Below are positions 33,601-41,003 of a DNA stretch of 64,000 nt, in pieces. Position numbers and translations under genes: made by a program. Below the pieces are notes generated by a model. It saw only the letters and a program-made list of their open reading frames with translations, ran no database searches and had not been told where the DNA came from. The stretch covers positions 62,001-126,000 of the forward strand of contig NZ_JAOEEA010000012.1 of NCBI RefSeq assembly GCF_029837695.1. Direction: 5' to 3'. The number at the start of each line of letters is the position of its first letter. Within the stretch, counting starts at the first letter, position 1. The stretch comes from Pseudomonas sp. GD04019 (GTDB lineage: Bacteria; Pseudomonadota; Gammaproteobacteria; Pseudomonadales; Pseudomonadaceae).

Positions 33601-36600
33601 ATGCAGAAGATAGAAAGTCAGATCGTGATCGGTGTGCCGATCTACAACGAAGGCGCCTACATCCTGGAGACGCTGCGCTCGCTTGCCGCGCAGACCCATG
33701 GAGAGTTCAAGGTGCTGGTGGCGGACAACGCCTCGACCGACGGTACCGAGCAGGTCTGCCGGACGTTCTGCGCCACGGATAAGCGTTTCACCTACGTGCG
33801 CCACGCTTCCAACCTGGGAGCCTTGGAGAATTTCCGCTACTGCCTGGAGAACAGCGATTCCGAGTTCTTCATGTGGCTGGGCGGCCATGACCAGGTGGTA
33901 CCGGAATTCCTGGCCGAAACCCTGGCGCGGATGCAAGCAGACGACAGCGTAAGCCTGGTGTATGGGCATACCAGCTACATCGACGAACTCGGCCGGCCCC
34001 TGGCGCAGACCAACGGCGGCAATTACATTTTCGACGAGCCACTGCAGGCCCATGAGCGCTATCTCAAGCTGTTGCGGGCGCTGTATCGCTGCGAACCGGT
34101 CAATCAGCTGATCCGACGCTCCTGTATCGACTTCTCGTTCCGCCCGGTCATCAGTGCCGATCTGGCGTTTCTCTGCCATCTGGCCGGCCATGGCCCATTC
34201 GCTCGGGTAGAAAAGCCACTCTACGTGCGCCGTGAGATCAGCAAGCGCGACAGCACGCCCATGGAGCGGCTGACCGGGCAGAAGATCGAGGCGAAACACT
34301 ACGAGCTGGCGGCGTTGTTCGTCGACAGCATTGCTACCCATCCAGCCATCGACCCGGCACGCAAGCCGCAGTTGATCAGCCAGGTTCTGCAGTGGATGGA
34401 CGAGCGCTTCAAGGTCTTCAGTGCTCGCTCTGCAGCGCCGGTGGCGGCGTCTGCCAGCGTATCGTCGGCGGCCAGTGGGGCAGCTCCGTTCTTCAGCGTC
34501 GTCATGCCGATGTACAACCGCGAGCGCTATGTAAAGGAGGCGATCGATTCCGTATTGACGCAGAGCGATGCCGATTTCGAGCTGATCGTGGTTGACGACG
34601 GTTCTACCGACCGTTCGTTGGAAATCGTGGAAAGGATCGACGATCCAAGGCTGCGGCTGTTGCGCAATCAGCACGGCGGCGGTGCGGCGGCGCGTAATAC
34701 CGGGATCAAGGCTGCGCGCGGCGAATTTATCGTCTGGATCGACAGCGATGACAAGCAGGCGCCGGGCGCCCTGGCCACGCTGCGCAAGAGCATCGCCAGT
34801 GTCGATGCCGATATCTTCTATGGCGACCTGGAAATATTCGACGAGGAGCAGAGCAATCAGGTCCTGCATACCCACTATCCAGACCACCTGGGACGGGACC
34901 TGCTACCACTACTGATTCAGGGCAACTGCCTGCCCAACCCCGGCACGGCGGTGCGCCGCGAGCTGTACGCGCGCCATGGCGGCTATGACACGTCCTTTAC
35001 CCGCTGTCACGATTACCAGATCTGGACCCGGCTCGCCGACACCGCACGCTTCAAAAAGGTGGACGCGATTCTCTGCCACTGGCGGCAGCATGGTGAGAGC
35101 CTTTCCAGCGCCAAGACGCGTGCCTTCGAGGCCAAGGTGATCCTGGATGCCTTCGCCCGTTATCCGGTCAGCCGCCTGTTCCCCGATTTGGCCGATGACA
35201 CCCGTGGCCAGGCCGAGGCCTGCCAACGCGTATCCGGCATCCTGCAGCAGTTGCAGGAGTATTCATCCGCCTTGCGTCTGGCTTACAAGGCGCGTGCTCT
35301 CGGTCATGCGGCTGGTGAGCTGGCTGAGCTGGAAAAGCTGGCAGGGAACGGCTACGAGCCCGCTTTTTCCATCATCCTCACCACCTACAACCGGTCCGAT
35401 CTGCTGCGCGATGCGCTCAGCAGTGTCGGTCGACAGACACTGCGGGACTTCGAAGTCATCCTGATCAACGATAATGGCGAGCCGGTCGAACATCTGCTGG
35501 CTGACTACGACTTCCCTATCAGCTACATCCGTCAGGGCCGCAACCGAGGCCTGTCCGCAGCGCGCAACGCCGGCCTGAAGCAGGCCAGGGGCCGCTATGT
35601 GGTCTATCTCGACGATGACGACATCTATCTGCCCAATCACCTGGCGGTACTCGCCGAGGCGTTCGAGCAGCATCCGCAGAGCGTGGTGTACACCGGCGTG
35701 GAATACGTCAGCGAGCGCCTGGAGGAGGGGCGACGTGTCGAGCTTGGCCGCAACCGACCTTTCCAGCACGAGGTGTTTGATCGGGACCGCCTGTTCGCAC
35801 AGAACTACATACCGGTGAACACCTGGGCGCACCCGCGTGACATGCTCGCGGAGGTTGGTGAATTCGACATCGACCTTGCTGCTTTTGAAGACTGGGACAT
35901 GTTGCTGCGGCTGGCCACTCGCTACCCCTTCGTGCATGTGCCGACGGTCACCTCGGAGGTGCATACGCGGGAGGTTGGAGCGGGCGCCGATCACATGCTG
36001 GGGCGCGAGCGGAAGAATTTTCCTGCCCTCTATAAAGAGCTGTATCGGCGTTATGCCGGCTCTTCCAGCGAGGGCCTGCAGCACGAGCGCCGGCAGATGC
36101 TGGCGCGTCTGGGGGAAAGACCCAGCAAATCCAGCCTGGAACGTTGGTTGGCGGAGCGACTGCCGACGGAAACGGAAAATCGCTTAATCAGTGAGCATCT
36201 GCAGGCACATGGCGGTGGGCCGCTCATCGGTGTGGTGGTGCTTGATATCGACGGGCAGTCAGACAAGCTGATGGCGACTCTGAAGAGCCTGAGTGGTGAT
36301 CGCTGCCTCTATTCCACGCTCAAGATCATCGTGCTGACACCGAGTACGGCCCCCGCTACTTCAGCGGCAGACAAATTGCACTTCATCCGCCTGGCTGGCG
36401 ACGAGTTGGCAGGGCAGATCAACCGAGCGGTCGGGGAGGCTGATTTCGACTGGTTCATGTTGGTCCAGGCGGGCGATGAGTTCACGCCGAGCGGTCTGAT
36501 GATTGCGGGCCTGGAATTGCTGGCCAGCCCCGAGTGCCGGGCTGTGTACGGTGATCAGTTGCAGCGTCTGCCGGATGGCAGCTTGGGGGGGGCTTTCCTG

Positions 36601-38742
36601 CCTGGCTTCAATCTCGATCTCCTCCTCAGTTTCCCTCTGGTAGCGGCCCGCTACTGGCTGTTCCGCAGGGATCTGTTTATCAGCATGGGCGGTTTCGACG
36701 CGCAGTTTGCCGAGGCCTTGGAGTTCGAGCTGATTACCCGGTTGATCGAGCAAGGCGGGTTGGTGGGGCTCGGTCATATCGACGAGCCCTTGTTGATTAC
36801 CGCGGCGCCAGCGCTGCGCGACAACCCGGACGAGCGCCGGGTGATCGAGCGCCATCTGGCGAATCGGGGCTATCAGGCCAAGGTACTCCCCGGCCTGCCC
36901 GCGCGTTACCGGGTGGACTACGGCCACTCAACCAGCCCGCTGGTGTCCGTGCTGATTGCCGCCGATGTGCCGCTGGCACGCCTGCAGCGCTGTCTGGATA
37001 GCCTGCTGGAAAAGACCAGCTATCCACATTACGAAATCCTGCTGGTCGACTGCTCCACAGACGCCGAAACACAGGCATGGCTGCAGGCTGTTGCCGCTCT
37101 GGGCGACGCCAAGCTGCGAGTAGTGAGCTGTGCAGCGCCCGCGAAGGCGCTAAATGCTGCCGCAGCGGCGGCACAAGGCGAGTATCTGCTGCTGCTTTCC
37201 GGCGAGTCGGCGGTGATGCAAGAGAACTGGCTGGGTGAGCTGCTCAACCATGCCCAGCGCCCAGAAGTCGGCATCGTTGGAGCCAAGCTCCTGACGGCCG
37301 ATGGGCGTATCGACCAGGCAGGGCTCCTGCTCGGCCTGGGTGGGCCGGCCACTGCCGCATTTGCCAGCGAACCAATGAGCGCCGCAGGTTATATGCAGCG
37401 CTTGCAGGTCGACCAGGACTACAGCGCGGTGGGCGAGGCGTGCCTCATGGTGCGCGCCGAGGTGTTCCGCCAGCTAGGCGGTCTCGATAGCGATATGGGT
37501 GCCTACCGCGATGTCGATCTCTGCCTGCGGATGCGCGATGCCGGCTACCTGACCGTCTGGGCCGCACATGCTGCAGTGCTGCATGAAGGGCAGCCTCGGC
37601 AGGCTCGTGTCGACGAGCAGGATAAGGTCTATCAGCGCCACCTGCCGGCGCTGGCTCGTGATCCGGCCTACAACCGCAACCTCGCACTCAGTGGTCGCGG
37701 ATTCGATCTCGAGAGCGACACCGGTCTGACCTGGCGTCCCCTGACCTGGCGTCCCTTGCCAGTTGTCCTGGCGCACCCGGCAGACCCCTGGGGATGTGGC
37801 AACTATCGGATGATCAAGCCGTTCTCCGCGCTCAAGGAGGCTGGACTGGTCGACGGCATGATGTCCATGGGGCTGCTGCAGGTGCCGGACCTGGAGCGCT
37901 TCGATCCCGATGTGATCGTGCTGCAACGACAGATCGGCGATGAGCGTCTTGAGGCGATGCGGCGTATTCGTGAGTTCTCGCGTGCCTTCACGGTGTACGA
38001 ACTCGACGATTATCTGCCCAATCTGCCGCTGAAGAGCGCGCACCGCTCGCAGATGCCCCGAGACATCCTCAAGTCGCTGCGCCGCGGTTTGGACCTGGTG
38101 GATCGTTTCGTGGTGTCTACCGCACCTCTCGCCGAGGCCTTTGCCGGGCTGCATGGCGACATCCGTGTAGTGAAGAACTACCTCCCGACGCATTGGTGGG
38201 GGGATCTACAGGGGCTGCGTCGCCAAGGACGCAAGGCGCGGGTCGGCTGGGCCGGCGGCGTCGGCCACACCGGAGATCTGGAAATGATCGTCGATGTGGT
38301 GAAGGAGCTAGCGGGCGAGGTGGAGTGGATCTTCTTCGGCATGTGCCCGGAGAAGCTGCGCCCCTTCGTTCATGAAATCCATCAGGGCGTCGATATAGAC
38401 CAGTATCCGAAAGCGCTGGCGGCACTGAATCTCGATCTGGCGCTGGCGCCTGTCGAACAGAATCTGTTCAACGAATGCAAGAGCAATCTACGGCTGCTCG
38501 AGTATGGCGCCTGCGGGTTCCCGGTGGTGTGCAGCGAAGTGCGCTGCTATCAGGACGATAATCTGCCCGTTACCCGGGTGAAGAATCGCTTCAAGGATTG
38601 GGTCGACGCCATTCGGATGCATATAAACGATCTGGACGCGGCGGCTCGTGCGGGGGATCAGTTGCGGGAGGCAGTGCATCGCGACTGGATGCTCAGCGGC
38701 GAGAATCTGCTCCGTTGGCGTCAAGGCTGGACTCCAGACTAA
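33601..38742 (+). CDS. Giant multi-domain glycosyltransferase (flagellin glycosylation candidate)
   Basis: This 1713-residue cytoplasmic protein has no membrane segment I can see. It contains serial transferase modules. GT2 module 1 (about 8-265) has GGHDQ in place of a DxD-type site. Module 2 (about 297-545) has VVDDGSTD and WIDSDDK. Module 3 (about 587-840) has YLDDDD. Module 4 (about 875-1090) is degenerate, with QAGDE. Module 5 (about 1114-1350) has LLSGES. A C-terminal GT4-like part (about 1386-1713) has PWGCGNYRM and RLLEYGACGFPVVCSE. Modules 2 and 3 look most intact. Large proteins of this kind next to fliC glycosylate flagellin in other pseudomonads, so that is the likely role. Confidence 0.85.
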   Translation: MQKIESQIVIGVPIYNEGAYILETLRSLAAQTHGEFKVLVADNASTDGTEQVCRTFCATDKRFTYVRHASNLGALENFRYCLENSDSEFFMWLGGHDQVVPEFLAETLARMQADDSVSLVYGHTSYIDELGRPLAQTNGGNYIFDEPLQAHERYLKLLRALYRCEPVNQLIRRSCIDFSFRPVISADLAFLCHLAGHGPFARVEKPLYVRREISKRDSTPMERLTGQKIEAKHYELAALFVDSIATHPAIDPARKPQLISQVLQWMDERFKVFSARSAAPVAASASVSSAASGAAPFFSVVMPMYNRERYVKEAIDSVLTQSDADFELIVVDDGSTDRSLEIVERIDDPRLRLLRNQHGGGAAARNTGIKAARGEFIVWIDSDDKQAPGALATLRKSIASVDADIFYGDLEIFDEEQSNQVLHTHYPDHLGRDLLPLLIQGNCLPNPGTAVRRELYARHGGYDTSFTRCHDYQIWTRLADTARFKKVDAILCHWRQHGESLSSAKTRAFEAKVILDAFARYPVSRLFPDLADDTRGQAEACQRVSGILQQLQEYSSALRLAYKARALGHAAGELAELEKLAGNGYEPAFSIILTTYNRSDLLRDALSSVGRQTLRDFEVILINDNGEPVEHLLADYDFPISYIRQGRNRGLSAARNAGLKQARGRYVVYLDDDDIYLPNHLAVLAEAFEQHPQSVVYTGVEYVSERLEEGRRVELGRNRPFQHEVFDRDRLFAQNYIPVNTWAHPRDMLAEVGEFDIDLAAFEDWDMLLRLATRYPFVHVPTVTSEVHTREVGAGADHMLGRERKNFPALYKELYRRYAGSSSEGLQHERRQMLARLGERPSKSSLERWLAERLPTETENRLISEHLQAHGGGPLIGVVVLDIDGQSDKLMATLKSLSGDRCLYSTLKIIVLTPSTAPATSAADKLHFIRLAGDELAGQINRAVGEADFDWFMLVQAGDEFTPSGLMIAGLELLASPECRAVYGDQLQRLPDGSLGGAFLPGFNLDLLLSFPLVAARYWLFRRDLFISMGGFDAQFAEALEFELITRLIEQGGLVGLGHIDEPLLITAAPALRDNPDERRVIERHLANRGYQAKVLPGLPARYRVDYGHSTSPLVSVLIAADVPLARLQRCLDSLLEKTSYPHYEILLVDCSTDAETQAWLQAVAALGDAKLRVVSCAAPAKALNAAAAAAQGEYLLLLSGESAVMQENWLGELLNHAQRPEVGIVGAKLLTADGRIDQAGLLLGLGGPATAAFASEPMSAAGYMQRLQVDQDYSAVGEACLMVRAEVFRQLGGLDSDMGAYRDVDLCLRMRDAGYLTVWAAHAAVLHEGQPRQARVDEQDKVYQRHLPALARDPAYNRNLALSGRGFDLESDTGLTWRPLTWRPLPVVLAHPADPWGCGNYRMIKPFSALKEAGLVDGMMSMGLLQVPDLERFDPDVIVLQRQIGDERLEAMRRIREFSRAFTVYELDDYLPNLPLKSAHRSQMPRDILKSLRRGLDLVDRFVVSTAPLAEAFAGLHGDIRVVKNYLPTHWWGDLQGLRRQGRKARVGWAGGVGHTGDLEMIVDVVKELAGEVEWIFFGMCPEKLRPFVHEIHQGVDIDQYPKALAALNLDLALAPVEQNLFNECKSNLRLLEYGACGFPVVCSEVRCYQDDNLPVTRVKNRFKDWVDAIRMHINDLDAAARAGDQLREAVHRDWMLSGENLLRWRQGWTPD
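37726..37755 (+). repeat. Exact 15-bp tandem duplication in the glycosyltransferase gene
   Basis: CTGACCTGGCGTCCC occurs twice in a row (37726-37740 and 37741-37755), giving LTWRPLTWRPL at the join between module 5 and the C-terminal module. The reading frame is kept. Confidence 0.9.
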
Positions 38743-38756
38743 GGGCGTTACACGCA

Positions 38757-38795
38757 AAATCCCGGCAGTCAATCGGAGATTGGCTGTCGGGATTT
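38757..38795 (+). terminator. Terminator closing the sugar island
   Basis: A 17-base arm (38757-38773) pairs with 38779-38795 around a CGGAG loop, with two G-U pairs. The outer end is AAATCCCG/CGGGATTT. It lies 14 bases after the glycosyltransferase stop and isolates the island from the fliC promoter. Confidence 0.8.
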
Positions 38796-38837
38796 CGTCA
38801 CAGTGGCTAGTTCTGCTGCTTTTATTGGTTAAGTCAC

Positions 38838-38880
38838 TGATGTAAAAGCAAAAAAAAAATCAATAAAAAAGCAAAAAATC
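38838..38880 (+). promoter_or_regulatory. A-tract block upstream of the fliC promoter
   Basis: Several runs of 4-10 A residues occupy this stretch just upstream of the sigma-28 -35 element, in an otherwise GC-rich chromosome. It looks like a bent-DNA or UP-type element that boosts fliC transcription. Confidence 0.5.
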
Positions 38881-38884
38881 TCTC

Positions 38885-38910
38885 TAAAGCTCCTGCCTCC
38901 AGCGCCGATA
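38885..38910 (+). promoter_or_regulatory. FliA (sigma-28) promoter of fliC
   Basis: TAAA (38885-38888), exactly 15 bases, then GCCGATA (38904-38910) followed by C: a near-perfect FliA promoter. The flagellin start codon is 95 bases downstream, so the leader is fairly long. Confidence 0.9.
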
Positions 38911-39005
38911 CAAAGTACGAATGCGAACTCTCTGGGCGTCTGAGCATGCAGGCCCGAGCTCGCAAGCTCAGACAAACGGTTTTACGGTCATCTGGAGGCA
39001 TTACC

Positions 39006-40490
39006 ATGGCCCTGACAGTCAACACTAACGTTGCGTCCCTCAACACCCAGCGCAACCTGAATACTTCTTCCAAAGGTCTGGATACTTCGCTGCAGCGTCT
39101 GTCCACCGGCTTCCGCATCAATAGTGCGAAAGACGACGCCGCTGGCCTGCAGATCTCCAACCGTCTGACCAGCCAGATCAACGGTCTGAACGTTGCTACC
39201 CGCAACTCGAACGATGGTATCTCCCTGGCGCAGACCGCTGAAGGTGCCCTGCAGCAATCCACCGGCATCCTGCAGCGTATGCGTGACCTGTCGCTGCAAT
39301 CTGCCAACGGCTCCAACGGCGCTACCGAGCGTGCCGCTCTGCAGTCCGAAGTTGCTCAGCTGCAACAGGAACTCAACCGTATCTCCGATACCACCAGCTT
39401 CGGTGGCCGCAAGATTCTGGATGGTTCCTTCGGTTCGCAGAGCTTCCAGGTTGGTGCCAACGCCTACGAGACCATCGCCGTCTCCATCGGCTCCGCTGCT
39501 ACCGACCGTATCGGTATCAACCGGGTTGAAACTTCTGGCGCAGCTGCTGTAGCGACTGCTTCCGGTGCCGCTTTCAGCGCCACTTCCGGCAGCGCCTACG
39601 CCGATTCCACCTTCGACATCGACTCCAAGCTGTCCGATGGCGCCGTGACCATCACTGGCGCTGCCAGCGGCTCGGCTAGCGAAGTGGCCAAGGCCGTCAA
39701 CGCCAAGAGCGATGAAACCGGCGTTACCGCCAATGCTCGTACCGTTGCCGAGCTGGGTGGCATCACTGCCTCCGGTACCGTGTCCTTCAACCTGTACGGC
39801 GGCACCAGCAAGTCGCTCGATACCGATAGCGCTACCGTCTCCGCGGTGGTCACCGACACCAGCGATCTGTCTTCTCTGGCTGAGGCGATCAACAAGGAAA
39901 CTGGCAAGACCGGTATCTCCGCGATCTCCAAAGGCGACACCATCGAGCTGACCAGCTCGCGCGGTGACTCGATCATCCTGTCCAACTACTCGGGTTCGGG
40001 TGGCGCGACTCTGCAGGCGAAGAGCTTCGATGGCGAAGACGATATTGGTACTGCTGCAACTGTCGTAGAAGGTGGTGGTGCTCGTGCCGATGGCCAAGTT
40101 CAACTCGAGGCAGCCGATGCCTTCCAAGTGACCGGTATGTCCGGTGGCCTGGGTGCCGACGGCTTCAGTGAGCTGGATGCTGTCAACACGATCGACATCA
40201 GTACGGCCGCGGGAGCACAGGATGCCTTGGGTATCATCAACGGTGCGATCTCCAACATCGACAGCCAGCGTGCTCAACTGGGTGCTGTGCAGAACCGCTT
40301 CGAGAACACCATCTCGAACCTGCAGAACATCTCTGAGAACGCCTCCGCTGCTCGTAGCCGGATTCGTGACACCGACTTCGCTACCGAAACTTCGGAACTG
40401 ACCAAGAATCAGATCCTGCAACAGGCCGGTACCGCGATCCTGGCTCAGGCCAACCAGCTGCCGCAGGCTGTACTCAGCCTGCTCGGCTAA
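39006..40490 (+). CDS. fliC: Flagellin FliC
   Basis: This is a 494-residue filament subunit. The N-terminal D0/D1 region (about 1-145, MALTVNTNVASLNTQRNL... LSTGFRINSAKDDAAGL) and the C-terminal D1/D0 region (about 410-494, ending AQANQLPQAVLSLLG) are conserved. The central 150-400 is variable and rich in Ser, Thr, Gly and Ala, giving many possible O-glycosylation sites. The start at 39006 has GGAGG upstream. The gene adjoins the predicted glycosylation island. A hairpin follows the stop codon. Confidence 0.97.
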   Translation: MALTVNTNVASLNTQRNLNTSSKGLDTSLQRLSTGFRINSAKDDAAGLQISNRLTSQINGLNVATRNSNDGISLAQTAEGALQQSTGILQRMRDLSLQSANGSNGATERAALQSEVAQLQQELNRISDTTSFGGRKILDGSFGSQSFQVGANAYETIAVSIGSAATDRIGINRVETSGAAAVATASGAAFSATSGSAYADSTFDIDSKLSDGAVTITGAASGSASEVAKAVNAKSDETGVTANARTVAELGGITASGTVSFNLYGGTSKSLDTDSATVSAVVTDTSDLSSLAEAINKETGKTGISAISKGDTIELTSSRGDSIILSNYSGSGGATLQAKSFDGEDDIGTAATVVEGGGARADGQVQLEAADAFQVTGMSGGLGADGFSELDAVNTIDISTAAGAQDALGIINGAISNIDSQRAQLGAVQNRFENTISNLQNISENASAARSRIRDTDFATETSELTKNQILQQAGTAILAQANQLPQAVLSLLG

Positions 40491-40508
40491 GGTCAGAGGC
40501 GCTAGACT

Positions 40509-40539
40509 GCGGGGAGAAGGGCTTGGCTCTTCTCCCCGC
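40509..40539 (+). terminator. Terminator/attenuator between fliC and flaG
   Basis: GCGGGGAGAAG (40509-40519) pairs perfectly with CTTCTCCCCGC (40529-40539). It is followed by TACCTCTTT rather than a clean T-run. It should end most fliC transcripts while letting some reach flaG. Confidence 0.75.
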
Positions 40540-40562
40540 TACCTCTTTGTGAGGAGAAAGTT

Positions 40563-40928
40563 ATGGACGTCGGTTCAATCAAGAATTCGTTGAATCCGCT
40601 GCTTACTGGGCGCGCTGCTCCCGTAGAAGAGCGTAAGCAGTCAACTGGCAGCCCCGAGGAAGAGCCTGTAGTTCAAGCGGCTGCCGCTGGGCAGGGCGGT
40701 GCCTCCCGTGAGCAGGTTGAATCAGCTGTGTCGACCATCCAGGAGTTCGTTCAGTCGGTGCGGCGGAACGTGAATTTCACCCTGGAAGATGCTTCCGGAA
40801 GAGTGGTGGTTAAAGTTACCGATGCGTCTTCCGGGGACATCATCCGGCAGATTCCGTCGGAAGAGGCCCTCCAGTTAGCCGAGAGTCTCGAGGAAGTGCG
40901 TAGTTTGCTGTTCAAGGCCGAGGCTTAA
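40563..40928 (+). CDS. flaG: FlaG family protein
   Basis: This 121-residue small protein has a disordered N-terminal half and the conserved FlaG core (NVNFTLEDASGRVVVKVTDASSGDIIRQIPSEEALQLAESL). FlaG proteins influence filament length in some bacteria, but the mechanism is not firmly known. It stands between fliC and fliD as in other pseudomonads. AGGAG lies upstream of its ATG. Confidence 0.9.
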   Translation: MDVGSIKNSLNPLLTGRAAPVEERKQSTGSPEEEPVVQAAAAGQGGASREQVESAVSTIQEFVQSVRRNVNFTLEDASGRVVVKVTDASSGDIIRQIPSEEALQLAESLEEVRSLLFKAEA

Positions 40929-40937
40929 CTTTTTAGT

Positions 40938-40953
40938 TGGCACGGCTTTTGAC
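40938..40953 (+). promoter_or_regulatory. Possible RpoN promoter of fliD
   Basis: TGGCACG-GCTT-TTGAC has a perfect -24 element but A instead of C in the -12 GC. It lies 51 bases before fliD. It may be a weakened RpoN promoter. Confidence 0.5.
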
Positions 40954-40955
40954 TG

Positions 40956-40977
40956 TTAGCCACCATTCGGTGGTTAA
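40956..40977 (+). other. Hairpin in the fliD leader
   Basis: TTAGCCACC pairs with GGTGGTTAA (one G-T pair) across an ATTC loop, directly after the RpoN-like element and 26 bases before the fliD start. No T-run follows closely; it could be an mRNA structure. Confidence 0.45.
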
Positions 40978-41003
40978 GAGTCATATTTTTGGCGAGGTGA
41001 GAA

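Noticed and set aside
22701..38742. The sugar island as a mobile element or prophage insertion
   Set aside because: I see no integrase, transposase, tRNA or flanking direct repeats. The genes are co-oriented with the flagellar genes, so any exchange was more likely by homologous recombination through flgL and fliC.
33601..38742. The giant glycosyltransferase gene as a sequencing-error fusion of several genes
   Set aside because: It is one uninterrupted frame with no internal ribosome-binding site plus start at module borders, and the modules are separated by smooth linkers.
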